Part shown: positions 1-7,400 of the stretch, one piece after another
Layout of the letters: the number at the start of each line of letters is the position of its first letter
Numbering within the stretch: the stretch's first letter is position 1
Source: Vibrio ouci
GTDB taxonomy: Bacteria > Pseudomonadota > Gammaproteobacteria > Enterobacterales > Vibrionaceae
DNA: 64,000 nt
Assembly: GCF_004551525.1 (NCBI RefSeq)
Contig: NZ_SATR01000004.1
Span: 1 to 64,000 of the forward strand
Direction of reading: 5' to 3'
The notes under the pieces: model-generated
Seen by the model: the letters and a program-made list of their open reading frames with translations, nothing else
Told to the model about the DNA's origin: nothing
The model's database searches: none
Position numbers and translations under genes: made by a program

Positions 1-268
1 CTAATAACTGAGTACCTATATTTTTCCCTTGGTGGTTATTCGAAATATATAAGTGATGTATAAAATTTTCTGGTTCCCAGATTGAAATAAACCCTAATAC
101 CTCACTACCAGCAACAGCGACCAAAACACGTTCACCTTCAGTGTCACGACTAAAGTCTGAAAGTTGATAGCCACTGACATCAAGCCAAGTAAACGTGGAA
201 ACCCTAGCACTCAAATACAGCTCGCTTACTGCTTCCAAAAAGTCATCACTGTAGTCTTTGATTTCCAT
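1..268 (-). CDS. GNAT family acetyltransferase, integron cassette gene, C-terminus beyond the window
   Basis: Reading the minus strand from the ATG at 266-268 gives about 89 codons open to the window edge. The N-terminus starts MEIKDYSDDFLEAVSELY. Residues 73-89 contain the acetyl-CoA binding motif A of GNAT enzymes (HHLYISNNHQGKNIGTQLL, an R/Q-x-x-G-x-G/A variant with QGKNIG). GNAT proteins transfer an acetyl group from acetyl-CoA to an amine; the substrate here is unknown. The gene starts about 16 bases after the core of attC1 and runs away from it, as expected for the next cassette in the array. Its own attC lies outside the window. GNAT genes are common cassette cargo in Vibrio integrons. 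Confidence 0.8.
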   Translation of the reverse strand, partial: MEIKDYSDDFLEAVSELYLSARVSTFTWLDVSGYQLSDFSRDTEGERVLVAVAGSEVLGFISIWEPENFIHHLYISNNHQGKNIGTQLL

Positions 269-283
269 AAATCCCTTTCCGAA

Positions 284-409
284 ACCTAACGCCCAATTAA
301 CGTGTGAGCAGCGCAGACACTGAACTTAAACACTGCGCCGTAAACACTTAACTCAACCCGAAGTGAAAGCGCCAAGCGTTGCGAATCACTGTTGAATTGT
401 TTGTTATGT
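284..409 (-). repeat. integron attC site 1 (VCR-like)
   Basis: Read on the minus strand the element starts with a core like AACATAACAA and ends with GGGCGTTAGG, the outer layout of Vibrio cholerae repeats (RYYYAAC ... GTTRRRY). Internal blocks GCCAAGCGTT and GTAAACACTTAA recur in the other four sites. It is the attC of the 404-736 gene, whose stop codon lies inside it. Confidence 0.9.
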
Positions 410-736
410 TTTACCACAAACACATGATTTACTTGAGAAAGAACTGCTAATTTTAGCTAGCTTTCTGAAGCAAACCACAAGGCAAAAACCAACGTGGCCA
501 CCAAAAGCGACCAACCAGAAACGAGTAATTCCACTTCCCTGCCCAATGAGGCAACCCGACCTAGTTTCAACAAGCACCCTGTCTTTCCAACCAAAACGCA
601 AAACAATGAAAAATTGCCGAGGCAACTGCCAAGCCAAAATGCTAATTGGCCTAGAACCTAAAAGCGACTTTGAGCCAGTTATACGAGAAGCCAACCGCCA
701 CGACCTTACATTGAAGCAACCCGCGAACATTGGCAT
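404..736 (-). CDS. hypothetical integron cassette protein
   Basis: 110 residues, start ATG at 734-736, with the TAA stop formed by bases inside the R'' end of attC1. The protein is rich in Phe, Arg, Ser and Cys, with a hydrophobic stretch at about residues 74-92 (FWLVAFGGHVGFCLVVCF) that could be a single membrane segment. I recognise no domain; similar short cassette ORFs recur in Vibrio arrays, but that is from memory. A 73-codon ORF on the plus strand (546-767) overlaps it. The minus strand is preferred because all other cassette genes here run that way. It may be non-coding filler of a cassette rather than an expressed gene. 737-863 holds no further gene. Confidence 0.45.
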   Translation of the reverse strand: MPMFAGCFNVRSWRLASRITGSKSLLGSRPISILAWQLPRQFFIVLRFGWKDRVLVETRSGCLIGQGSGITRFWLVAFGGHVGFCLVVCFRKLAKISSSFSSKSCVCGKT

Positions 737-863
737 GTTTTACGGGTTGAGAGATTCAAGAACTTAGGCCGACAATACTGATTTGCTGAGTCTACTAGGG
801 ACGAATTACCTGAGGGACAAAGAACTAGAGCCTAAGACATTTAAGCCTTTGAAATACAAGTAA

Positions 864-989
864 ACATAACGCCAAATTAAGGTGTGAACAACGCTACCAC
901 CTTACCTAAACCATTGTGCCATAAACACTAAACTGGCTTGAAGTGAAAGCGCCGAGCGTTGTGAATCACTCTTAAATTTATTGTTATGT
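864..989 (-). repeat. integron attC site 2 (VCR-like)
   Basis: Minus-strand reading starts ACATAACAATAAATTTAAG and ends CTTAATTTGGCGTTATGT. The AAATTTAAG and CTTAATTT arms are complementary, as L'' and L' boxes should be. It follows the HEPN gene, whose stop lies inside it. Confidence 0.9.
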
Positions 990-1562
990 GTTTTTTCTTT
1001 TGAGAGACTCAACTAAAGCATCGCTACCTGTACCGTAAGGAGCATGAACATGTTCATAGGCAGTTTCAGAATCGCTATGATAGCATTCATAGATGTTCAT
1101 AAACTCTCGCACCTGTCTAAGAGCCTGTTCTATTGCGATTTGAGATATACCAGGAAGAGCTTTGTCTGCTTCATTTAACGCATGTTTCAAATCGGAGTGA
1201 GCAATTCGCTTATTGCGAATTTTCTTGAACCCTTTACAAGCTGATTCGACCTTTTCAAATGCCCCCGAAAGTTGGACATGTAAATCGTCATCTCCATGGG
1301 TTTCAGCATCTCTAAGTAGTTGTTTCAGGCTCAGGTTTTTATTTCCGCTAGTCGTCTCAGGGTCAGTTAATTTTGACAAAGACAGTGCTATATAATCCAG
1401 CATCAATAACTGATTGACGCGGAAAAAACCTGAGCCATTTCGATTGAGTAGGTCAACTACATCAGGACTTACTGCATACAAATCACAGTACATCTGCCAC
1501 GTATAATGGATATCACATACTTGTTCCCATAAACGTTTAAAAATTTGTTCATATTCATTCAT
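984..1562 (-). CDS. HEPN domain protein of the AbiU2 type, integron cassette gene
   Basis: The protein resembles the HEPN_AbiU2 family: helical, with FFRVNQLLMLDYIALSLSKLTDP in the middle third and the HEPN signature RNKRIAH (R-N-x4-H) near residue 120. HEPN domains are often metal-independent RNases acting as toxins or in abortive phage infection, and AbiU2 is a lactococcal abortive-infection component. No partner antitoxin is visible in the cassette. The stop codon sits inside attC2. An ATG 24 bases further upstream (1584-1586) lies in the recombination core of attC3 itself and has no clear ribosome site, so the internal ATG at 1560-1562 is preferred; with the longer start it is 200 residues. 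Anti-phage function is inference from the family. Confidence 0.75.
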   Translation of the reverse strand: MNEYEQIFKRLWEQVCDIHYTWQMYCDLYAVSPDVVDLLNRNGSGFFRVNQLLMLDYIALSLSKLTDPETTSGNKNLSLKQLLRDAETHGDDDLHVQLSGAFEKVESACKGFKKIRNKRIAHSDLKHALNEADKALPGISQIAIEQALRQVREFMNIYECYHSDSETAYEHVHAPYGTGSDALVESLKRKNT

Positions 1563-1582
1563 ATCGACCAACTCATGAAAAC

Positions 1583-1708
1583 ACATAACGCCAAATTAAG
1601 TAGTGAGCAACGCTGCCACGTACCTAAACGATTGTGCCGTAAACACTAAAGTTGGTTCAAACTGAAAATGCCAAGCGTTGCGAATCTGCTTAAATTTATT
1701 GTTAGGTG
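1583..1708 (-). repeat. integron attC site 3 (VCR-like)
   Basis: Same architecture as attC2, with core GTTAGGTG on the right flank and GCGTTATGT at its minus-strand end. Only scattered changes separate it from the other copies. It belongs to the Abi_C cassette that follows on the right. Confidence 0.9.
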
Positions 1709-2527
1709 CTACGAGTGCGTCAATTCCTCTATTACAAATGTAGTAACACTGTGTGCAACATTTATTGCCAAACGAGCCTCATGTGTTGAAATGGCAGGAG
1801 GCACAGACCCACGACCATGAGCCGAGCCAATATGCGATCTAAAAGCACCAACACCGTCTATTATTGTGGTTACACCAGTTAAGATCTTATTCTGGTCTTC
1901 GTTAAGTTGGGCATCCCTGTTTAAGGGCAGATGTTGACGAACGGTTTGCCATAAAGGGCCAATATTCATTCTAGTAGGCATCGTCAGTTCGTTACGTTCA
2001 ATATAGTACTTCAGAACCGATTCAATAATTGCACTTGCAGCAGTTATTGATGCATGAGGATCACTATTTATATTCGAAATAGCTCTCTCGAACTCAACCT
2101 CAATAGACGTAAAGTCCCCTTTTTTTAGATAATCTTCTAGCGTCTTAGTTGTAATTGAAGAACCAGCGTCGAGAACATACCCATTCATTTTATATGTAAG
2201 CTGATTTTTCTCCAAAGCAGCGGTGATTCGGGCTTGTCCTTTGGTTATGTCATTTTCAATAATGCCCCCATCGAAAAGACACGTAGTTGGTTCAATATCC
2301 ATGAAATTTTGAATGACACCACCTAACACCTCCAAAGCGTCAACATTCGAATCCTCATTGCACCTCTTCAACCAAGTGGAGCATTTAGTTTCACAGTTTC
2401 CCTCGGGTACATCTCCCGGAGCACCTGCCTCCATAAATAAAGAGTTCAACTTGCTATGACTAAAATAATGAGCAGCTATCACGTTAGCGACAGCTCCTAT
2501 AACTGAATTTGGAATAATACTACTCAA
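1709..2527 (-). CDS. abortive infection C-terminal (Abi_C) family protein, integron cassette gene
   Basis: 272 residues. The C-terminal third (about 165-265) matches the Abi_C family in pattern: an amphipathic segment ESVLKYYIERNEL, then FRSHIGSAHGRG at about 229-240, a HEPN-like R-x6-H motif whose usual Asn is Ser. The N-terminal 150 residues are not recognised. The start is TTG (2525-2527), supported by a strong ribosome binding site (GGAGG at about 2532-2536) and the absence of a better ATG. Abi_C proteins occur in phage-resistance contexts, and many are thought to be RNA-targeting HEPN proteins; the role here is inferred. The neighbouring cassette also encodes a HEPN/Abi protein, but the cassettes recombine independently, so no joint system is implied. 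Confidence 0.72.
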   Translation of the reverse strand: MSSIIPNSVIGAVANVIAAHYFSHSKLNSLFMEAGAPGDVPEGNCETKCSTWLKRCNEDSNVDALEVLGGVIQNFMDIEPTTCLFDGGIIENDITKGQARITAALEKNQLTYKMNGYVLDAGSSITTKTLEDYLKKGDFTSIEVEFERAISNINSDPHASITAASAIIESVLKYYIERNELTMPTRMNIGPLWQTVRQHLPLNRDAQLNEDQNKILTGVTTIIDGVGAFRSHIGSAHGRGSVPPAISTHEARLAINVAHSVTTFVIEELTHS

Positions 2528-2542
2528 ATTTCCTCCAAGTAC

Positions 2543-2671
2543 ACCTAACGCCCAATTAAGGGGTGAACAACGCTTTCACCCAAACCTAAAGCATTGTGCC
2601 ATAAACACTAAATTTGAAGTAAAAGCAAAAATGCCAAGCGTTGTGAATCCCTCTTAAATTGCTTGTTATGT
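2543..2671 (-). repeat. integron attC site 4 (VCR-like)
   Basis: The minus-strand reading begins ACATAACAAGCAATTTAAG and ends CCTTAATTGGGCGTTAGG. The left and right arms are complementary over the L boxes. It follows the 2672-3181 gene directly. Confidence 0.9.
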
Positions 2672-3181
2672 TTAAATCTTAAAGCGTCTGATGAACTCAA
2701 TCACTGCGCCACTTACAAGTGCTGCCGAAATATCTGAAGTTATCAAATACACGATCACATCCACTGTTACGTTTATCGCCACCCATATAGTGTTGTAGCT
2801 AAGTTTTAGTTCAGATAAAACGGGGAGATTGTGAGGATTCGCTGAATACAGGTGTTGATTTTCTTTAGTTTCACCTTTCTCAAGAACTTCGTAATGTTGG
2901 AAGTATTTGATTTCAAGAAGCTCTAAAATATGTTGTTTCAAGAGCTTATTTATAAGTGTCGATGGTATGAAAAACTCTAGTTCGCCACGATAACCACCTA
3001 CGGCTTGATCTCCACCTTTCCACGAAACAGATTTAGTTTGGTAAGATGAAACTGACAGTATGATGTCAATCACTTGTTCACCTAGATAGGACTCTAGTAG
3101 CGTGAGTTTCATCCACTTCGACAAGCTGATGCCTTGAGTCGAACCTCTCGAGAACACTTTTGAAAATACTGAACTTCTCAA
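2672..3181 (-). CDS. hypothetical integron cassette protein with C-terminal membrane segment
   Basis: 169 residues, ATG at 3179-3181, stop directly beside the attC4 core. No family is recognised. The first 110 residues are mixed helix and strand (KLTLLESYLGEQVIDIILSV near 26-45). Residues about 130-163 are hydrophobic (one long or two short membrane spans ending IEFIRRFKI), so the protein is probably membrane anchored with a soluble N-terminal domain. The gene fills its cassette almost completely, which argues that it is the true cassette gene. Confidence 0.6.
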   Translation of the reverse strand: MRSSVFSKVFSRGSTQGISLSKWMKLTLLESYLGEQVIDIILSVSSYQTKSVSWKGGDQAVGGYRGELEFFIPSTLINKLLKQHILELLEIKYFQHYEVLEKGETKENQHLYSANPHNLPVLSELKLSYNTIWVAINVTVDVIVYLITSDISAALVSGAVIEFIRRFKI

Positions 3182-3195
3182 TATTTACTCCTTAA

Positions 3196-3320
3196 ACATA
3201 ACGCCAAATTAAGTAGTGAGTAACGCAACCACCCACCTAAAACATTGCACCGTAAACACTTAAGCTGATTCAAACCGAAAGCGCCAAGCGTTACGAATCT
3301 GCTTAAATTTATTGTTATAC
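3196..3320 (-). repeat. integron attC site 5 (VCR-like)
   Basis: The minus-strand reading begins GTATAACAATAAATTTAAG and ends CTTAATTTGGCGTTATGT. The core on the right carries GTTATAC rather than GTTATGT, the same variant seen at 3676-3682. It belongs to the NIPSNAP cassette. Confidence 0.9.
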
Positions 3321-3329
3321 GTTGCTTCC

Positions 3330-3635
3330 CTACCTAAGTACAGGCCTGAAAAAACTACGTTCATAGCTAATGATGCAGTCTACTTTATCTGCAAACTCAA
3401 AAGCTTCAATACACTCGGGATCATTTAGAGATTTGAGACGATACTCTTCGTATGCTGATAAGCTTTCAAATGTGAACAAAGCTAGAGCTATATTATTCGC
3501 ACCTTCTGAAGGTAGAAAATAGCCATTGTGTTGACCACCAAACTTCTCAACAAGTGGAATCCACATTCTTGCGTATTCTTCAAATTCTTTGACCTTTTTC
3601 GGGTCAATCACGTATCTGACATAGCAAGTAATCAT
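3330..3635 (-). CDS. NIPSNAP-like dimeric alpha-beta barrel protein, integron cassette gene
   Basis: 101 residues with the NIPSNAP layout: strand YVRYVIDPKKVKEFEEYA (5-22), a Trp-Ile-Pro segment, a Gly-rich turn with GGQHNGYFLPSEGANN (33-48), a strand ALALFTFESLSAYEEY, and a C-terminal SYERSFFRP. These small ferredoxin-like barrels form dimers. Most bacterial members have no known substrate, although some are monooxygenase-like. This is the rightmost cassette that has a recognisable attC. The 40 bases before the start codon carry a weak AAGGA-like ribosome site. Confidence 0.75.
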   Translation of the reverse strand: MITCYVRYVIDPKKVKEFEEYARMWIPLVEKFGGQHNGYFLPSEGANNIALALFTFESLSAYEEYRLKSLNDPECIEAFEFADKVDCIISYERSFFRPVLR

Positions 3636-3674
3636 AAGCTTTAAATCCTTCTAATTGCTTAATTTCACGCGCAA

Positions 3675-3682
3675 CGTATAAC
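3675..3682 (-). other. isolated integron core site at the right edge of the cassette array
   Basis: The bases read GTTATACG on the minus strand, the same core variant as attC5, followed to the right by GCTAATTAA, which matches the first arm of the attC sites. Beyond about 3690 the similarity to attC ends. It is therefore either the attI-side junction of the array, left behind without an integrase gene, or the surviving end of a degenerate attC. Confidence 0.55.
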
Positions 3683-3763
3683 GCTAATTAACCCACATTA
3701 AGTCGCTCTAACCACTAGCACAAGTGTAACCTTTCACTCATGTGCGATTACATCAAACCACCA

Positions 3764-3828
3764 GCAACCTAATGATTAGTAAAGCTTTATATTACATAAC
3801 CATATCACTAACTTAGGAGTTAGGTTGC
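3764..3828. repeat. 9-bp perfect inverted repeat at the array boundary
   Basis: GCAACCTAA at 3764-3772 and TTAGGTTGC at 3820-3828 are exact inverted copies 47 bases apart, within the 186-base non-coding stretch between the last integron core and the methyltransferase stop. No T-run follows, so it is not an intrinsic terminator. It could be a remnant of a divergent attC or of a small mobile repeat. Confidence 0.4.
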
Positions 3829-3868
3829 AAAGTGTCGCATAATTCTCGACGTGGGTAGAAACTAACCG

Positions 3869-4576
3869 TTAATCGCCAAGCTTACTGCACTTCATAAAAA
3901 TAAAGTTAGGGTTGCGAGATAAACGCTCATAAACGTCCTCATCTAACTCTTTTACTTTGTCTGATACTTTGCCTTCCGATAGCTGAGATATAACAAGTCC
4001 ACTGCTAGTAATCGCATCCGTGATTTCCATTAAGGATCGACGGTAGAACCTAATGGGTACTGGCGTTCCGACCGTGTTCCATTCTTCTTCAACTAACTCT
4101 CGTTCAAAGTAGTTACCCGACTTCGAGCATTCAAAATCAGCAAATGGGTGATGAGTTGAAAACACAATATATCCCTTTGGCTTGAGTACTCGGCTGACCT
4201 CATTGAAAAATAGGCTTAAATCTTCGAGATAATGAAGAACGAGTGGACAAATCATGACATCCACACTAGCGCTTTTCTCTTTAGGTAAACCAAGAGAGAG
4301 ATCTTGCTGATAAGTGCTCACTCGCCCGCCAAACTTCTCTTTAACTAGCTCGACCATCTCATCTGAGTAGTCAACACAAGTGATTTTAGAGGCGTCAGAT
4401 TCTAGTAGATACTGCGAATAAACTCCTGGTCCACAGCCCAGATCCATAACGTTCAAGCCTGAGACAGAACCTAGCATGCTGAGAAGTGTTGGCCTGTCTA
4501 AGTGAGCATTGTAGATATTGTCGGTAATAACAGAGTCATACTGCTTCGCATAAGTTGAGTAGAGTTCAGACTTCAC
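3869..4576 (-). CDS. class I SAM-dependent methyltransferase
   Basis: 235 residues. Motif I VMDLGCGPGVYSQYLL (about 43-58) binds S-adenosylmethionine. The acidic CVDYSDEM follows at about 68-75, and motif IV-like VDVMICPLVLHYLEDL at about 104-119 has the HYLED typical of the Methyltransf_11 group. The enzyme most likely methylates a small molecule; nothing in sequence or context names it. The stop TAA lies in a GTTA sequence, the same arrangement as cassette genes that end inside their attC, but the following 186 bases are not a recognisable attC. It may be a former cassette gene or the first chromosomal gene next to the array. Confidence 0.82.
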   Translation of the reverse strand: MKSELYSTYAKQYDSVITDNIYNAHLDRPTLLSMLGSVSGLNVMDLGCGPGVYSQYLLESDASKITCVDYSDEMVELVKEKFGGRVSTYQQDLSLGLPKEKSASVDVMICPLVLHYLEDLSLFFNEVSRVLKPKGYIVFSTHHPFADFECSKSGNYFERELVEEEWNTVGTPVPIRFYRRSLMEITDAITSSGLVISQLSEGKVSDKVKELDEDVYERLSRNPNFIFMKCSKLGD

Positions 4577-4884
4577 GGTGTCTCCTTGGGGGCTAGAAAA
4601 GTGGTGAGTATATTAACTACAAGCTGAGAATGGTCACTTGTGTGTCAATTGTTCTAGACGTTAGCAGAAAAGGCCTCAGGGGCAGAAAAATTATATTTAT
4701 CGTCTAAACAAAATCCTTAAGTTGCTGCAATTTTGTCATCTCTCTACCATGCCTTCAATTATTGATTACCGAAGATAAATAGCGGTTGTTATAGATCGAC
4801 CTTTGAATGTGAATTCAACTTCACCGTTTTGAGCCAAATTCGGCTCAGCTTACATCTATAAAAATCTCTATTGGAGTAATTTTC
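4577..4884. other. 308-base intergenic region with a small hairpin
   Basis: Divergent spacer between the methyltransferase and the 4885 gene. It is AT-rich and should hold both promoters, though I cannot place either with confidence. TGAGCC-AAATTC-GGCTCA (4830-4847) forms a 6-bp hairpin 38 bases upstream of the 4885 start, in the probable leader. No integrase fragment is seen in any frame. Confidence 0.4.
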
Positions 4885-5256
4885 GTGAACGATTTAAAAA
4901 ATATTTGTCCTGCAAGAATGAGCAAAGAGCGTATCAAGCGTGAATACGACCTACGCGTGCTCAACTGCGTTAGTGAAGGCGAGTATGAATCACGAATGGC
5001 AGTTTGGAACAGTTTAACCCTAGCGGGCGCGACAGCTCTAGAAGCCAAAACTTATGTGGATAATGCATTCGATAAGTTGCAACACGATCTTAAGGAAGCA
5101 AAGCGCGAATTAGCGATTAACTACGCTGATTTTTCTACAATGGCAAACGAAGAAATTAACTTCATCAAAGTCCACGTAGCAGACAACAAAACCCAATATT
5201 TCTGGTACGCAACGATCGTGCTGATGATCGCGGGTACCATCGCTCTGTGCATCTAG
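4885..5256 (+). CDS. small tail-anchored hypothetical protein
   Basis: 123 residues, GTG start supported by GGAG at 4873-4876. The body is charged and mostly helical, including KLQHDLKEAKRELAINYADF at about 68-87. The last 19 residues (YFWYATIVLMIAGTIALCI) form one membrane span at the extreme C-terminus, so the protein is probably anchored by its tail with the soluble part in the cytoplasm. No domain is recognised. The gene stands alone, with no obvious partner. Confidence 0.7.
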   Translation: MNDLKNICPARMSKERIKREYDLRVLNCVSEGEYESRMAVWNSLTLAGATALEAKTYVDNAFDKLQHDLKEAKRELAINYADFSTMANEEINFIKVHVADNKTQYFWYATIVLMIAGTIALCI

Positions 5257-5327
5257 TTTTACGCGAGAGCTCATCGCCAAGGACGGCGTGAACTCTCACT
5301 GAACATTTAAACTTTCTTCATACTGAT

Positions 5328-5984
5328 TTAGTCGATCAATACTATCGACTCTGAACTCTCGATAATCTCAACGCCAAGTTCTCTCAACTGTTCGACAATA
5401 TCACTCGCGTTATCAGGAAAGACTGCACGAGTCGACGCTAGGTTTAATATCACGCTGAATCCTGCATCAACTAACTGCTCTACTGACTTTTTCACACAGA
5501 AATCTAACGCCAACCCACCAACAATCACATGGCTGATCTGGTGAGATTTCAAGAACTCAATTCCGCCAGTAGAAAGGGTATCAGCCTGGTCGTGATAAAA
5601 CGCGCCATAAGGGTGTGCATCAGGATCAATGCCTTTGTTGATTTGAAAATCATACTCTCGAATAGCAGGCAGTCCTGGCAGTAGTTCAACGCCAGTTGTA
5701 CCCACTACACAATGCGGGTTCCACTTAATATCAACCTCTGGCAGGCCAACTGGCTCTAACATCTGCTCGGGCGTTTCTGCCTCCCATGCAGCGCCCGGAG
5801 GATGCATATCACGTGAAACCATTTTAATCGCTGCCTTCGAATGATTACGTTTCAATTCTTCAACAATGTCTAGCGCACCTTGCACAGGTAACTCATTAGG
5901 ACACAGTTCACTGAACCCTTTTTGCGGATCCACATCAATGGCTGCAGTTTTAGATCGTAGTAACTGAATAGTTTTCAAAGACAT
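5328..5984 (-). CDS. pncA: nicotinamidase (isochorismatase family)
   Basis: 218 residues. Hydrolyses nicotinamide to nicotinate and ammonia, the first step of NAD salvage. The isochorismatase-fold catalytic triad is present: Asp19 (VDPQKGF), Lys117 (INKGID) and Cys163 (ALDFCVKKS). Metal ligands of nicotinamidases appear as Asp59 and His61 (SRDMHPPG) and His91 (NPHCVVGT). The gene is divergent from pncB, which uses its product. The sequence is longer and more diverged at the N-terminus than E. coli PncA, but the triad and metal set favour a nicotinamidase over other isochorismatase-like hydrolases. Confidence 0.85.
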   Translation of the reverse strand: MSLKTIQLLRSKTAAIDVDPQKGFSELCPNELPVQGALDIVEELKRNHSKAAIKMVSRDMHPPGAAWEAETPEQMLEPVGLPEVDIKWNPHCVVGTTGVELLPGLPAIREYDFQINKGIDPDAHPYGAFYHDQADTLSTGGIEFLKSHQISHVIVGGLALDFCVKKSVEQLVDAGFSVILNLASTRAVFPDNASDIVEQLRELGVEIIESSESIVLID

Positions 5985-6097
5985 GGAGGTTCCTTTAGCG
6001 AATGTTCAAACGTATTAGGCCATTTCATTCTCTATAATACTCAAGTTAGCGGATAAAACACCTGCTTTAAGCCGAGATAGCATTTAGTATGCAGAAT

Positions 6098-6126
6098 TTG
6101 ACAATTTTCATCGCGTTAACTAGAGT
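6098..6126 (+). promoter_or_regulatory. candidate sigma-70 promoter for pncB
   Basis: A perfect TTGACA at 6098-6103 is followed after exactly 17 bases by TAGAGT (6121-6126), 41 bases before the pncB start. The -10 box matches the consensus at four of six positions. No NrtR or NadR-type operator was recognised by eye. Confidence 0.5.
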
Positions 6127-6167
6127 GCGACTCTTCACCAAGCCTAGTAATACAATAGGAAGGCCGG

Positions 6168-7400
6168 ATGTCAGCCTCACTTTTCAACGACAAAATTATC
6201 CAAAGCGCACTCGACTTAGATGTCTACAAAATCAATATGATGTTTGCCGCTTTCACGCACTACCCGCAAACTGAGGTGCGTTATGAGCTTATTGTGCGTT
6301 CGAGCGAAGACATATCCGACTTACACGGCTTAATTGAACAAGAAATCAATCTACTTGCAGAGTGCTCTTTCACCACTGGTGATATTGCTTACCTTAGCCA
6401 ACATGCCAGTTATTTAAGTGATAACTTCCTCTCCTACTTGGCTGATTTTCGCTTTTTGCCGCAGCAACAAGTTACTGTCTCACAAGCCGATGATCAGCTT
6501 AGTGTCTCAATCAAAGGCGTCTGGCATGAGACTATCTTGTATGAAACGCTGGTAATGAGCATTATCTCCGAAATTCGCAGTCGTGAGCGTTGGAACAAGA
6601 TCCCCACTGCGCAATTCTCGAAAGTACTAGAACAAAAAGTGTCATTGTTAAAATCTGAGCTTTCGAAGCGCTCGCTGACTAACTTCAATTTTTCTGAGAT
6701 GGGTAGCCGCCGCCGTTTTAGTGCTCAGGTTCAACATGATGTCGTTGCCTACCTTAATCAACACGTTCCGGAACTGATGACCGGGACCAGCAACTATCAC
6801 CTTGCTAAAAAGTTCGGGCTGACACCCATTGGTACCGTGGCACATGAGTGGTTTATGGCCCATCAGGCGCTTGTCGCTCCCGCAAAGTCTCAGCAAGTCG
6901 CCCTAGACCTATGGCAATCGACCTTTGACGGCAAGCTTGGTATTGCTTTGACCGATACGATTGGTATTGATGCATTCCTAGAAGACTTTAATTTGGAGCG
7001 AGCTAGCGTTTATGCTGGAGTTCGACATGACTCAGGTAACCCATTTGAGTGGGGTGATAAGATGATTGCCCACTACGAGTCTCTGGGCATAGATCCGATG
7101 TCAAAAGTGCTCATTTTTACCGATGGTTTAAACTTTGCGCGCGCGATTGAGATATGTGAATACTTCGCCGGCCGAGCGAACATCAGTTTTGGTATTGGCA
7201 CTTTCCTCGCCAATGATATGGGCGGTTACGTATCAGATGATATCGAATACCAACCACTGTCTATTGTCGTCAAAATGGCAGAGTGTAACGGTCGACCAGT
7301 TGCGAAAATCAGCGATGAACCAGAAAAAGCCATGTGCGAAGACCTCCTGTTTCTTACCTCTCTAAAGCAAAGCTTTGGCCTCTTACCTCAACACAGCTAG
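6168..7400 (+). CDS. pncB: nicotinate phosphoribosyltransferase
   Basis: 410 residues, close to the usual size. Converts nicotinate and PRPP to nicotinate mononucleotide, the committed step of the Preiss-Handler route. Family landmarks: N-terminal DLDVYKINMMFAAF, the SRRRFSAQVQHDVV region containing the reactive His-type segment, LTDTIGIDAFL, GVRHDSGNPFEWGDK (phosphate and PRPP binding) and FGIGTFLANDMGG. The ribosome site GGAAGG precedes the ATG at a normal distance. It is divergent from pncA, and its last four bases overlap the end of the convergent LysR gene. Confidence 0.93.
   Translation: MSASLFNDKIIQSALDLDVYKINMMFAAFTHYPQTEVRYELIVRSSEDISDLHGLIEQEINLLAECSFTTGDIAYLSQHASYLSDNFLSYLADFRFLPQQQVTVSQADDQLSVSIKGVWHETILYETLVMSIISEIRSRERWNKIPTAQFSKVLEQKVSLLKSELSKRSLTNFNFSEMGSRRRFSAQVQHDVVAYLNQHVPELMTGTSNYHLAKKFGLTPIGTVAHEWFMAHQALVAPAKSQQVALDLWQSTFDGKLGIALTDTIGIDAFLEDFNLERASVYAGVRHDSGNPFEWGDKMIAHYESLGIDPMSKVLIFTDGLNFARAIEICEYFAGRANISFGIGTFLANDMGGYVSDDIEYQPLSIVVKMAECNGRPVAKISDEPEKAMCEDLLFLTSLKQSFGLLPQHS

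Noticed and set aside
546..767. 73-codon plus-strand ORF in the second cassette
   Set aside because: It overlaps a longer minus-strand ORF and runs against the orientation of all other cassette genes; no ribosome site of note.
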